NCBI GenBank assembly: GCA_963835775.1
Contig: CAWIHB010000002.1
Span: 186,001-250,000, forward strand
Direction: 5' to 3'
Length of the DNA: 64,000 nt
Source: Palsa-504 sp963835775
GTDB taxonomy: Bacteria; Actinomycetota; Actinomycetes; Streptosporangiales; Streptosporangiaceae
Shown here: one piece after another, positions 41,446 to 49,924 of the stretch
How the letters are laid out: each line of letters opens with the position of its first letter
How positions within the stretch are numbered: position 1 is the first letter of the stretch
Made by a program: the position numbers and the translations under genes
Notes under the pieces: generated by a model
What the model was told of the DNA's origin: nothing
The model's input: the letters and a program-made list of their open reading frames with translations, nothing else
The model's database searches: none

Positions 41446-43107
41446 ATGACCACAGCACGTGACCTAGCCGACCGTTTCCATCAGCGCTGGCTCGAGCAGA
41501 ACCCCTTCGCGGCCAGCATGTACGGCATTCCGGGCTACGACGATCTGGTCCCGGACGAGAGCGAGGAGGGCGGGCAGGCCTGGCGGGCCGAGGTCGAGCA
41601 GTTCCTCCGCGACGTCGGCACCATCGCCGGCGAGCCGCTCACACCCGCCGATGCCGTCACGCTCGACTGCACCAGGGAAGCCGCCGTCCAGGAGCTCGAG
41701 CAGCTCCAGCTCGCCCAGGCGGAGCACACGGTCACCGCGATGCAGTACTCGGGCCCGGCCACCTTCATGGCGCTGGCGGCCCGGACGGTCCTGGTCGACA
41801 CGGTGGCCGCCGAGGCCTACCTGACCCGGCTGCGCCGCAGCGGCGCGTGGCTCGATCAGATCGGCGAGCGGCTGCGGGCCGGAGCCGCCAAGGGACGGCT
41901 CCCGGTCGCCCCGCTCGTCGAGCAGGCCATCGCCTGGGCCGAGGAAGTGCTGGCCGCACCCGTACCCGAGCCGGTGCTGGCCCCCGTCCCGCCCCCGGGC
42001 TGGGACCGGACCGCGGACTGGGAGCAGGAATGCCGGGCGGCCGCCGCCGAGGTGGTCAAGCCGGCCCTGGCCCGGTGGCTGGCCATCGTCAGGGACCTGC
42101 TTCCCCGGTCCCGGCCATCCGGCCGCGCCGGGCTGGTCTACCTGCCCGGCGGTGCCGAGGATTACGCCCGCGCGGTGCGGATCTATACCACCCTGCCGCT
42201 GCAGCCCGAAGAACTGCACCAGACCGGCCTGGACCACATCGCCGCGCTGGAGGCGCGCGCCGTCGAGCTCGGCGCCGGGCTGGGGCTGTCCGGTCTGGAC
42301 GCGGTACTCGACGCGCTGCGGGACTCGGCCGGGAAGCTGCCGCCCGAGGAGGCCATCCGCGAGGCCGCGGTGGCGGTCAACCGGGCCGAGGCCCGGGCCG
42401 GGGACGTCTTCCCGAAGCCCCTGCCGCCGCCGTGCAACGTGACGCCCATGCCGGAGGTCGTGGCCATCAGCGGTGCCGCGCCGCACTACACCCCGCCGCG
42501 CCTGGACGGCGGCCGGCCAGGAACATTCTGGTTCAACACCGAACGGCCCACCGCAGGCACCGGATGGGACATCGAGGTGGTCGCCTTCCACGAAGCCGTA
42601 CCAGGACATCACCTGCAGCTTTCCCGCCTTCAGCTGCTCACCGACCTGCCCGCGCTGCAGCGCCAGCGCAGCCTCCCGGTGTTCTCGGAGGGATGGGGCC
42701 TGTACGCCGAGCAGCTGGCCGAGGAAACCGGCCTGTACGCCGACGAACGCGGCCTGCTCGGCTCGATCAGCACCTCGCTGATGCGGGCCGCCCGGCTGGT
42801 GGTGGACACCGGCATCCACCACTTCGGGTGGAGCCGGGAGCAGGCCCTGGAGTTCATCGTGGAACACGTCCCGATGCCGCGGGAGTTCCTGGCCAACGAG
42901 ATCGACAGGTACATCGTGATGCCGGGGCAGGCGCTGGCCTACCTCACCGGCAAGCTCGAGATCCTCCGGCTCCGCGAGGCGGCCCGTGACCGCCTCGGCC
43001 CGGCCTTCTCGCTGCCTGACTTCCATGCCGCCGTCCTGGACCACGGCTCGCTCCCGATGCCGACCCTGGACCGCAGCATCGCCGGCTGGCTGGATCGGGC
43101 CGGCTGA
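41446..43107 (+). CDS. DUF885 family metal-dependent protein
   Basis: A 553-residue protein. A DUF885 scaffold starts LADRFHQRWLEQNPFAASMY. The zinc-binding signature is EVVAFHEAVPGHHLQLSRLQ (HEAVPGHH), with a second Glu-containing segment FSEGWGLYAEQLAEETGLYA, as in M2/M32-like peptidases. It ends LPDFHAAVLDHGSLPMPTLD. Family members may be carboxypeptidases or amidases. No secretion signal is visible. It is encoded alone, between the acyltransferase chimera and a DUF167 gene. Confidence 0.88.
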   Translation: MTTARDLADRFHQRWLEQNPFAASMYGIPGYDDLVPDESEEGGQAWRAEVEQFLRDVGTIAGEPLTPADAVTLDCTREAAVQELEQLQLAQAEHTVTAMQYSGPATFMALAARTVLVDTVAAEAYLTRLRRSGAWLDQIGERLRAGAAKGRLPVAPLVEQAIAWAEEVLAAPVPEPVLAPVPPPGWDRTADWEQECRAAAAEVVKPALARWLAIVRDLLPRSRPSGRAGLVYLPGGAEDYARAVRIYTTLPLQPEELHQTGLDHIAALEARAVELGAGLGLSGLDAVLDALRDSAGKLPPEEAIREAAVAVNRAEARAGDVFPKPLPPPCNVTPMPEVVAISGAAPHYTPPRLDGGRPGTFWFNTERPTAGTGWDIEVVAFHEAVPGHHLQLSRLQLLTDLPALQRQRSLPVFSEGWGLYAEQLAEETGLYADERGLLGSISTSLMRAARLVVDTGIHHFGWSREQALEFIVEHVPMPREFLANEIDRYIVMPGQALAYLTGKLEILRLREAARDRLGPAFSLPDFHAAVLDHGSLPMPTLDRSIAGWLDRAG

Positions 43108-43197
43108 CCGCGGCCTGCTCCCACGTCCCGGACCCACATCGCCGGCGGGTAACCCACGGTCCGCGCCTCCCTGACTGCCGCCTTCAGCCGGGCCCGG

Positions 43198-43452
43198 GCC
43201 GGCCAGCAGGCCGGCCAGCACGTGCGGATCGCCGCCGGCCACGTCGACTATCTTGGTCCGGCTCGATGCGCCCGTCACCAGCGTGACCGCATCGCGGCGG
43301 ACGCCGAACGCCGCCGCGACCGCCGCCAGCGCGGCCCGCGTGGCCTGGCCGTCCACCGCGCGGGCGCTGACCCGTACGACGAGCGCGCCGGCCTGCTCGC
43401 CGCCCACCCCGGGACGTGCCGCGCCAGGCCGGACCCGGATCGTGATCCGCAT
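43198..43452 (-). CDS. DUF167/YggU family protein, stop codon not near the domain end
   Basis: The first 85 residues form a DUF167 domain: MRITIRVRPGAARPGVGGEQ, AGALVVRVSARAVDGQATRA, AVAAAFGVRRDAVTLVTGAS and SRTKIVDVAGG. The start is the ATG at 43452. The given end marks the end of the domain, not a stop codon. The frame remains open through the antisense of the neighbouring DUF885 gene to a stop before 41464, giving a 662-residue product if nothing ends it. A normal protein of this family is 75-110 residues, so the original stop has been lost. Function is unknown. Confidence 0.7.
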
Positions 43453-43515
43453 AGGCCTAGTGTGGCGGTCACCGCGAGTGCGCGATACTGAGGGCGGCTG
43501 GAGGGAGGGCGCCAG

Positions 43516-44766
43516 ATGACCGCCGCTAAGAGCCAGGTGCCGACCGACGCAGGCGAGCCGGCCCTGACCGTGTACGGGGCTCCCTGGTGCCCGCACTGCA
43601 AGCGGGTCAAGAAGTTCCTGGCCGCCCACCGGGTCCGGTACGTCAACATCGACATCGACACCGACCCTGACGCCATCGAGCGGCTCAAGCAACTGCAGAA
43701 CGGCGGCCAGATCATCCCCACCGTGGTCTACGCCGACGGCACTCACGAGGTGAACCCGAGCGACGAGGCGCTGGCCCGCCGGATCGGCCTCACCGTCGAG
43801 GCGGTCCGGTCCGCCTACGACCTGGTCATCGTGGGCGGCGGTCCGGCTGGGCTGGCCGCCGCCATCTACGCCGCCCGCGAGGGCATCGACGCCGTGGTCG
43901 TGGAGGCCAGCGCGCTCGGCGGCCAGGCCGGGATCAGCGACCGGATCGACAACTACCCCGGATTTCCCGAGGGCATCTCCGGCGGGGAACTGACCGACAG
44001 GTTCGTGGCCCAGGCCCGCCGCTACGGGGTGGAACTCCTGTCGGCGGTATCGGTCAGCGCCATCAAGCGCGACGGCGAGGACCTGGTGACCAAGCTCGCC
44101 TCCGGCCAGAAGCTCGTCTCGCACGCCGTGATCGTCGCCACCGGGTCGACCTACCGGCGCCTCGGCGTCCCCGGCGAGGATGACCTCATCGGCGCCGGCG
44201 TCCACTTCTGCGCCACCTGCGACGGCCCCTTCTACAAGGGGGCAGACGAGATCGTGGTCATCGGCGGCGGCAACTCCGCGCTGGAGGAGGGGCTGCACCT
44301 GTCCGAGTTCGCCAAGAAGGTCCGGGTGCTGACCCGTAACGGCCTGACCGCCTCGCCCGTCTTGCAGGAGCGGGTCAAGTCCGACCCGCAGTTCGGCATC
44401 CACACCGGCATGGACATCGTGGCGCTCGAGGGCGGCCAGGACGGCCGGTTCGCCGCCGTCGTGGCCAAGGACCGCGGCAGCGGCGAGAGCCACAGGTTCC
44501 CGGCCGCGGCGGCCTTCGTGTTCGTCGGCCTGACGCCCAACAACTCCTTCCTCGATGACTCCGTGAAGCGCGACGCCGCAGGCTTCCTGGTGACCAGCCC
44601 GACCATGGAGACGTCCATGGCGGGCGTCTTCGCCGCCGGCGACGTTCGCTCCGGGTCGACCAAACAGCTCGGCTCGGCGGTCGGCGACGGCATCGCCGCC
44701 CTGCTCATGACCCGGCGGTACCTGGAAATCCATCACCACAAGGCGGTAGCCCTGGTCGATGCCTGA
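43516..44766 (+). CDS. Glutaredoxin-thioredoxin reductase fusion
   Basis: 416 residues. Residues 15-95 are a glutaredoxin-like domain with active site VYGAPWCPHCKRVKKFL and a cis-Pro in IIPTVVYADGT. Residues 100-416 are a thioredoxin reductase: FAD motif YDLVIVGGGPAGLAAAIYAA, redox pair VHFCATCDGPFYKG, NADPH motif VVIGGGNSALEEG, and the late FAD motif GVFAAGDVRSGSTKQLGSA. The enzyme should move electrons from NADPH to its own glutaredoxin domain, so it may reduce disulfides without a free thioredoxin. AGGGAGGG precedes the ATG. It lies upstream of the paa operon. Confidence 0.95.
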   Translation: MTAAKSQVPTDAGEPALTVYGAPWCPHCKRVKKFLAAHRVRYVNIDIDTDPDAIERLKQLQNGGQIIPTVVYADGTHEVNPSDEALARRIGLTVEAVRSAYDLVIVGGGPAGLAAAIYAAREGIDAVVVEASALGGQAGISDRIDNYPGFPEGISGGELTDRFVAQARRYGVELLSAVSVSAIKRDGEDLVTKLASGQKLVSHAVIVATGSTYRRLGVPGEDDLIGAGVHFCATCDGPFYKGADEIVVIGGGNSALEEGLHLSEFAKKVRVLTRNGLTASPVLQERVKSDPQFGIHTGMDIVALEGGQDGRFAAVVAKDRGSGESHRFPAAAAFVFVGLTPNNSFLDDSVKRDAAGFLVTSPTMETSMAGVFAAGDVRSGSTKQLGSAVGDGIAALLMTRRYLEIHHHKAVALVDA

Positions 44767-44833
44767 CGCCAGCGCCGCAGCTCGCGTGATCGCCCGCCAT
44801 CGCCCTCACCCCCGAACCAGAGGAGCTTATTTA

Positions 44834-44862
44834 TTGACCGAACGTTCGGTAATGTAGTAGCC
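44834..44862 (+). promoter_or_regulatory. paa promoter with an overlapping TetR operator
   Basis: ttgacc (44834-44839) can serve as a -35 element. The 14-bp perfect palindrome accgaacgttcggt (44837-44850) overlaps it and the spacer. A near copy, accgaatgttcagt, lies upstream of the TetR gene at 49801-49814, so both are likely sites of that repressor. The -10 is not clear. Confidence 0.75.
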
Positions 44863-44887
44863 TGTGAAGTAAGAGATCGGAGGCGGC

Positions 44888-45904
44888 GTGTACGGCAACT
44901 ACGACACCGGCCCGTACAACACCGGCCCGAGCGGCTCGGGCGCATCCGGGGACCCGGCCGAGGCCCACTTCGACCAGCTCATCGCCGCCGACCAGCGCAT
45001 CGAGCCCCGCGACTGGATGCCAGAGGCGTACCGCAAGACGCTGATCAGGCAGATCGCCCAGCACGCCCACTCGGAGATCATCGGCATGCAGCCCGAGGGC
45101 AACTGGATCACCCGCGCCCCCAGCCTGCGGCGCAAGGCCATCCTGATCGCCAAGGTCCAGGACGAGGGCGGCCATGGCCTGTATCTCTACTCGGCCGCCG
45201 AGACGCTCGGCATCGACCGCGAGGAGCTGCTCGACCGGCTCCACGACGGCCGGCAGAAGTACTCGAGCATCTTCAACTACCCCACCCTCAGCTGGGCCGA
45301 CGTGGGCGCGATCGGCTGGCTGGTGGACGGCGCGGCCATCATGAACCAGGTGCCGCTGTGCCGCTGCTCCTACGGCCCGTACGCCCGGGCCATGGTCCGC
45401 ATCTGCAAGGAAGAGTCATTCCACCAGCGTCAGGGGTTCGAGATCCTGCACACTCTGTCGCACGGGACGCCGGACCAGAAGGCGATGGCCCAGGACGCGG
45501 TGAACCGGTACTGGTGGCCGTCGCTGATGATGTTCGGCCCGCCGGACGGGGAGTCGTCGCACTCGGCCCAGTCGGCCGCCTGGGGCATCAAGCGGTTCGG
45601 CAACGACGAGCTGCGCCAGCGTTTTGTCGACATGACCGTCCCCCAGGCCGAGGTCCTCGGCCTGACCGTCCCCGACGAGGACCTGCGCTGGAACGACGAG
45701 CGCGGCCACTACGACTTCGGCGCCGTCGACTGGGACGAGTTCGCCCGCGTCATCCGGGGCGACGGCCCGTGCAACGCCGAGCGGCTGCGGCGCCGCCGCC
45801 AGGCCCACGACGACGGCGCCTGGGTCCGCGAGGCGGCCCAGGCCTATGCGGACAAGCAGGACAGGCGAGACATGCAAGCCAGGCAAGAGGCGCGAGCGTC
45901 ATGA
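44888..45904 (+). CDS. paaA: 1,2-phenylacetyl-CoA epoxidase subunit PaaA (catalytic)
   Basis: 338 residues. Ferritin-like PaaA is recognised by DWMPEAYRKTLIRQIAQHAH, SEIIGMQPEGNWITRAPSLR, the ligand motif KVQDEGGHGLYLYSAAETLG and the second ligand motif VRICKEESFHQRQGFEILH. It oxidises the aromatic ring of phenylacetyl-CoA to the 1,2-epoxide, using a di-iron centre and electrons from PaaE. The GTG start at 44888 is preceded by GGAGGC. It is the first gene of paaABCDE, and the stop is 4 bp before or overlapping the next start. A short Tyr/Gly/Asp leader (MYGNYDTGPYNTG) is not typical. Confidence 0.96.
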   Translation: MYGNYDTGPYNTGPSGSGASGDPAEAHFDQLIAADQRIEPRDWMPEAYRKTLIRQIAQHAHSEIIGMQPEGNWITRAPSLRRKAILIAKVQDEGGHGLYLYSAAETLGIDREELLDRLHDGRQKYSSIFNYPTLSWADVGAIGWLVDGAAIMNQVPLCRCSYGPYARAMVRICKEESFHQRQGFEILHTLSHGTPDQKAMAQDAVNRYWWPSLMMFGPPDGESSHSAQSAAWGIKRFGNDELRQRFVDMTVPQAEVLGLTVPDEDLRWNDERGHYDFGAVDWDEFARVIRGDGPCNAERLRRRRQAHDDGAWVREAAQAYADKQDRRDMQARQEARAS

Positions 45905-46197
45905 CCGAAAGCAGCAAGCGGGGCTGGCCGCTGTGGGAGGTGTTCGTCCGGGCCCGCCGCGGCCTGGCCCACCAGCACGTGGGCAGCCTGCACGCGCCCG
46001 ACGCCGCCATGGCCCTGCGCAACGCGCGTGACGTCTACACCAGGCGCGGCGAGGGCGTGTCGATCTGGGTGGTGCCGTCGGCCGCGATCGTGGCCAACAG
46101 CCCGGACGAGAAGGACCCGTTCTTCGACCCGGCCCTGGACAAGGCCTACCGGCACCCGACCTTCTACGACGTGCCCGAAGGGGCCAAGCATCTATGA
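45901..46197 (+). CDS. paaB: Phenylacetyl-CoA epoxidase subunit PaaB
   Basis: 98 residues beginning MTESSKRGWPLWEVFVRARR, then GLAHQHVGSLHAPDAAMALR and NARDVYTRRGEGVSIWVVPS, a complete PaaB. It bridges the PaaAC heterodimers of the epoxidase complex and has no catalytic residues of its own. The start overlaps the paaA stop (ATGA). Confidence 0.96.
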   Translation: MTESSKRGWPLWEVFVRARRGLAHQHVGSLHAPDAAMALRNARDVYTRRGEGVSIWVVPSAAIVANSPDEKDPFFDPALDKAYRHPTFYDVPEGAKHL

Positions 46198-46961
46198 GCG
46201 GCGCCGGCCTCAGGACCCTGCCGCCGCTGGCCGCGTACACGCTGGCCCTGGGCGACGACGCGCTCATCCTCGCCCAGCGGCTGGCCGAGTGGGTGGCCGA
46301 CGCGCCGCAGATCGAGGAGGACGTGGCCATGGCCAACATCGCCCTCGACCTGCTCGGGCAGGCGCGGACCCTGCTCAGCTACGCCGGCGCGGTCGAGGGC
46401 GCCGGCCGCGACGAGGACGACCTGGCCTACCTGCGCGACGAGCGCGACTTCAGCAACGTGCAGCTGGCCGAGATCCCGAACGGCGACTTCGCCGTCACCA
46501 TGGCCCGCCAGCTGGTCTTCTCCGCCTATCAGTACGAGCTCTACACCGCACTGCTGGACAGCGCCGACGCGACCATCGCCGGGCTGGCCGGCAAGGCGAT
46601 CAAGGAAGTGGCCTACCACCGGGACCACGCCACCCAGTGGGTGCTCCGTCTGGGCGACGGCACCGATCTCTCGCAGGCGCGCATGCAAGCCGGACTCGAT
46701 CAGGTCTGGCCGTTCGTCGACGAGCTCTTCGACCCTGACGATACGGCGGCCCGCCTGCCCGGCGTCGCCGCCGATCCCGCGACGCTCCGCCCGGCCTGGG
46801 ACCGGTACGTGACCGCGGTGCTGAGCCAAGCGACCCTGCATCAGCCGGAACCGGGCTGGCATTCCCGCGGCGGCCGGGCCGGCCTGCACACCGAGCATCT
46901 CGGCCACCTGCTGGCCGAGATGCAGTGGCTGCACCGCTCCCACCCCGGAGCGACCTGGTGA
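46194..46961 (+). CDS. paaC: Phenylacetyl-CoA epoxidase subunit PaaC
   Basis: 255 residues of ferritin-like fold: DDALILAQRLAEWVADAPQI, EEDVAMANIALDLLGQARTL, LRDERDFSNVQLAEIPNGDF and KAIKEVAYHRDHATQWVLRL. PaaC pairs with PaaA and stabilises it. Its own metal site is incomplete, as is normal. The start overlaps the paaB stop, and the stop overlaps the next GTG (GTGA). Confidence 0.96.
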   Translation: MSGAGLRTLPPLAAYTLALGDDALILAQRLAEWVADAPQIEEDVAMANIALDLLGQARTLLSYAGAVEGAGRDEDDLAYLRDERDFSNVQLAEIPNGDFAVTMARQLVFSAYQYELYTALLDSADATIAGLAGKAIKEVAYHRDHATQWVLRLGDGTDLSQARMQAGLDQVWPFVDELFDPDDTAARLPGVAADPATLRPAWDRYVTAVLSQATLHQPEPGWHSRGGRAGLHTEHLGHLLAEMQWLHRSHPGATW

Positions 46962-47467
46962 GCCCCGCACGGCAGCAGACCGCGCTGGACCCCGCCGCCC
47001 TGCTGGCCACGGCCCGGGCCGTGCCGGACCCGGAGATCCCCGTGCTGACCCTCGGCGACCTGGGCGTGATCCGTGACCTGCGGGTCACCGCGGGCGCGGT
47101 GGTGGAAGTCGACATCACCCCCACCTACACCGGCTGCCCCGCCACCGCGGTCATCGCCGCCGACGTGCAGGCCGTCCTGCGGCGGTCCGGCGCGGCCGAG
47201 GTCCGGGTCCGCACCGTGCTGGCCCCGCCCTGGACCACCGACTGGATGACCGAGGCCGGGCGGGTCAAGCTGCGCGAGTTCGGCATCGCGCCACCCGGGC
47301 CCGCCGCGCACGCGGGCGGCCCGGTCGCGCTCACCCTCGCGGCCCGCTGCCCCCGGTGCGGTTCGGCCGACACCCGCGAGATCAGCCGTTTCGGCTCGAC
47401 GCCCTGCAAGTCGCTGTGGACCTGCCGGTCCTGCGCCGAGCCCTTCGACTCGTTCAAGGCCATCTGA
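46958..47467 (+). CDS. paaD: Phenylacetate degradation protein PaaD
   Basis: 169 residues from GTG 46958. The N-terminal DUF59 domain has ARAVPDPEIPVLTLGDLGVI and DITPTYTGCPATAVIAADVQ. The C-terminal zinc-ribbon-like part has CPRCGSADTREISRFGSTPC and WTCRSCAEPFDSFKAI. PaaD is needed for maturation of the epoxidase, probably iron-sulfur assembly on PaaE. Its start overlaps paaC by four bases. Its stop shares one base with the paaE start. Confidence 0.94.
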   Translation: MSPARQQTALDPAALLATARAVPDPEIPVLTLGDLGVIRDLRVTAGAVVEVDITPTYTGCPATAVIAADVQAVLRRSGAAEVRVRTVLAPPWTTDWMTEAGRVKLREFGIAPPGPAAHAGGPVALTLAARCPRCGSADTREISRFGSTPCKSLWTCRSCAEPFDSFKAI

Positions 47468-48633
47468 TGGCCGCCCCCGCCGGCCAAGCCGCCCCCGCCG
47501 GCCAAGCCGCCCCCGCCGGCCAAGCCGCCCCCGCACGAACGCCGCCCGGCGCGCGCCGGCACTCCGTGTTCCACCCCCTCCGGGTGGCCTCGATCGACCG
47601 GCTCACCGAGGACGCGGTCGCCGTCACCTTCGACGTCCCGCCCGAACTACGCGCGGCCTTCGCCTTCCAGCCCGGCCAGCACGTGTCCATCCGGTCCCCG
47701 GTGGTGGGCGACGACGTGCGGCGCAACTACTCCATCTGCTCCGCGGCGACCTCCGGCGGCCTGCGGATCGGCGTCAAGCGCATCCCGGACGGCGTCTTCT
47801 CCAGCTACGTCGCCGAACACCTCCGCCCCGGCGACTGTCTCGACATCATGACCCCGACCGGCAGCTTCTCCACCGCGCTGGATCCCGGCCAGCGCAAGCG
47901 GTACGCTGCCATCGCCGCCGGGTCCGGCATCACCCCGGTGCTTTCCATCCTGGCCACCGCCCTGGAGGTCGAGCCCGCCAGCAGCGCCGTCCTGGTCTAC
48001 GTCAACCGCACTATTAACAGCATTATGTTCCTGGAGGAACTCGAGGACCTGAAGAACCGCTACCCGGACCGGTTCCAGCTCGTGCACGTCCTCGACGAGG
48101 AGCCGCTGGACGTCGAGATCCTCTCCGGCCGGCTGGACGCCGGGCGCCTGAACCGCATCCTGGACGTGCTGGTCCTGCCGGACGACGTGGACGAGTGGTT
48201 CCTGTGCGGCCCGCTGCCCATGACCGATGTGGCCCGGGAGGTCCTGCTCGCCCACGGCGCCGGCGAGGAGCGCGTCCACCGCGAGCTGTTCTTCGTCGGC
48301 CCGCCGCCCGCGGCCGGCGACCGGGCCCCGGCCCGCGAGCGGGAACCGGAATCCGGCGCTTCGGTCACCGTCATGCTCGACGGCCGCTCGCAGAGCTTCG
48401 TGCTTCCCGAAGACGGCGACTCGATCCTCGAGGCCACCCTCCGGTACCGGGCCGACGCCCCCTTCGCCTGCAAGAACGGGGTGTGCGGCACCTGCCGGGC
48501 CAAGGTCGTCGAGGGCCAGGTGCGGATGGATGCCAACTACGCCCTGGAGCCCGCCGATATCGCCGCCGGATACGCCCTGGCCTGCCAGTCGCACCCGGCC
48601 GCCGAACGCGTCGTCCTCGACTTCGACCAGTAA
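47467..48633 (+). CDS. paaE: Phenylacetyl-CoA epoxidase reductase PaaE
   Basis: 388 residues. The N-terminus contains three AAPAGQ units (18-bp repeat). FAD- and NADPH-binding regions follow: FAFQPGQHVSIRSPVVGDDV, RRNYSICSAATSGGLRIGVK, IAAGSGITPVLSILATALEV and EWFLCGPLPMTDVAREVLL. A plant-type 2Fe-2S domain ends it (FACKNGVCGTCRAKVVEGQV, then GYALACQSHPAAE; four cysteines present). PaaE passes electrons from NADPH to the PaaA di-iron site. It completes the operon. Confidence 0.96.
   Translation: MAAPAGQAAPAGQAAPAGQAAPARTPPGARRHSVFHPLRVASIDRLTEDAVAVTFDVPPELRAAFAFQPGQHVSIRSPVVGDDVRRNYSICSAATSGGLRIGVKRIPDGVFSSYVAEHLRPGDCLDIMTPTGSFSTALDPGQRKRYAAIAAGSGITPVLSILATALEVEPASSAVLVYVNRTINSIMFLEELEDLKNRYPDRFQLVHVLDEEPLDVEILSGRLDAGRLNRILDVLVLPDDVDEWFLCGPLPMTDVAREVLLAHGAGEERVHRELFFVGPPPAAGDRAPAREREPESGASVTVMLDGRSQSFVLPEDGDSILEATLRYRADAPFACKNGVCGTCRAKVVEGQVRMDANYALEPADIAAGYALACQSHPAAERVVLDFDQ
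47470..47523 (+). repeat. 18-bp in-frame tandem repeat at the start of paaE
   Basis: Three exact copies of gccgcccccgccggccaa, encoding AAPAGQ each, directly after the ATG of paaE. A partial fourth copy follows. Confidence 0.97.
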
Positions 48634-48642
48634 CGGTACGCC

Positions 48643-49182
48643 ATGCCTGCTGACCGCGATTCCCGCCGCGATTCCCGCCACCGGCCCGTCCCGCCCTTCC
48701 ACGTCAGGCAGCTGACCATCGAGGACGGCCTGACCCTGGCCGCCTCACCGCAGCCCGCCGCCTGGCAGGTCCACGACGCGCTGCAGCCGTTCCCCCCGGA
48801 CGAGGGCTACTGGGCGGTGGCCGACAGCCAGGACGTCCTGCTCGGCTTCTGCTGCCTGGGCGAGCCCGCCCGGGCCGCGGGGGAGGGCGGCCATCCGGCC
48901 GTGCTCGACATCGCGATCGGCATCCGCTCCGACCTGTCCGGCCGCGGCTGGGGCGCCGAGCTCGGCCGCGCCGCCGTGGCCTACGCCCGATCGGTGGCCT
49001 TGGACCGCAAGCTGCGCACCACCGTCCCGGACTGGAACACCGTCGGCCTGCACGTCGCCGAGCAGTCCGGCTTCACGCCCTCCGGCGCCGTCGCCCTCGG
49101 CGGCAAGCAGTACATCGTCCTCGAGCAGCCGTTACCGGCCGGCCTCAGTCCTTGCGCCGGAGGCCGTCGAACGCCACCGTGA
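48643..49182 (+). CDS. GNAT family acetyltransferase
   Basis: 179 residues beginning 9 bp after paaE. It fits the GNAT fold: FHVRQLTIEDGLTLAASPQP, GYWAVADSQDVLLGFCCLGE, AVLDIAIGIRSDLSGRGWGA (acetyl-CoA loop SGRGWGAEL) and VPDWNTVGLHVAEQSGFTPS. It may belong to the paa transcript, but its target is unknown. The 3' end overlaps the opposite tetR gene by 38 bp, so the last 10 residues may be recent. Confidence 0.85.
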   Translation: MPADRDSRRDSRHRPVPPFHVRQLTIEDGLTLAASPQPAAWQVHDALQPFPPDEGYWAVADSQDVLLGFCCLGEPARAAGEGGHPAVLDIAIGIRSDLSGRGWGAELGRAAVAYARSVALDRKLRTTVPDWNTVGLHVAEQSGFTPSGAVALGGKQYIVLEQPLPAGLSPCAGGRRTPP

Positions 49183-49750
49183 CGATGATGTCGGCCAGGT
49201 CTGCGGGACGGCCCCCGCCCCGCGGCCGGTACCACTCCACCACCGAGTTGATCATCCCGTACAGCAGCCGGGCGATGACCGCCGGATCGACGTCAGGCCG
49301 CAGGTCGCCCTCGTCCCTGGCCTGCGTGACCAGGCTCGCGACCGCGGCGTCGAACTCGCGCCGCCGCGCCAGCGCCTGGCGTTCAGCCCTGGTGTTCCCG
49401 CGTATCCGCAGCAGCAGCGTGACGAACGGCAGCTCGGCGGCCAGCAGCAGCACGCTGCGCCTGACCAGCTCCTCCAGCCGGGTCATGGCGGGCGCGTCGA
49501 GCTCCGAGACGTCGTCCAGCAGGGCGAACAGCCCGTTCAGGGCCCGGCCCACGGCCAGCAGCAGCAGCTCCTCCTTGCCCGTCACGTGGTGATAGATGGC
49601 CGACTTGGTGATGCCGAGCTCGCGGGACAGGTCCTCCATGCTGGTGCCGTCGTAGCCGCGCTCGTTGAACACCTTGACCGCGCCCCGCAGCACAGACTCC
49701 AGGTCGTGCCCGGGCCGTCCGCGCCGCGTCCCCGCTTCCATGCCTGGCAC
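49145..49750 (-). CDS. paaR: TetR-family repressor, PaaR type
   Basis: 201 residues. The DNA-binding N-terminus reads LRGAVKVFNERGYDGTSMED and LSRELGITKSAIYHHVTGKE. The C-terminal ligand domain includes LLLLAVGRALNGLFALLDDV and IARLLYGMINSVVEWYRPRG, typical of PaaR-like regulators that sense phenylacetyl-CoA. A site accgaatgttcagt lies about 50 bp upstream of its start, and the palindromic accgaacgttcggt overlaps the paaA promoter. Autoregulation and repression of paaABCDE are therefore likely. The symbol rests on this context. Confidence 0.82.
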   Translation of the reverse strand: MPGMEAGTRRGRPGHDLESVLRGAVKVFNERGYDGTSMEDLSRELGITKSAIYHHVTGKEELLLLAVGRALNGLFALLDDVSELDAPAMTRLEELVRRSVLLLAAELPFVTLLLRIRGNTRAERQALARRREFDAAVASLVTQARDEGDLRPDVDPAVIARLLYGMINSVVEWYRPRGGGRPADLADIIVTVAFDGLRRKD

Positions 49751-49800
49751 CTCACCTGCGACGACCGCGGCGGCCGGAACCAGCCGCGCGCGAGAAACTG

Positions 49801-49814
49801 ACCGAATGTTCAGT
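49801..49814. promoter_or_regulatory. TetR operator upstream of the repressor gene
   Basis: accgaatgttcagt. The left half matches the paaA operator (accgaacgttcggt), and the right half differs at two bases. It sits 50-64 bp before the repressor start on the minus strand. Confidence 0.65.
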
Positions 49815-49924
49815 CGAGAACTCTAGTGTAACCGGTCCAGAAGTCAACCGTGCCCCGCCGCCTCCGGAGCCAACCACATGGGCCCCGCTCGCACCACCCG
49901 TCACGTCAACGGGCCCGCCAGACG

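Noticed and set aside
41464..44739. A minus-strand open frame of 1,091 codons
   Set aside because: It is antisense to the thioredoxin reductase and DUF885 genes. Only 43198-43452 has a recognisable domain.
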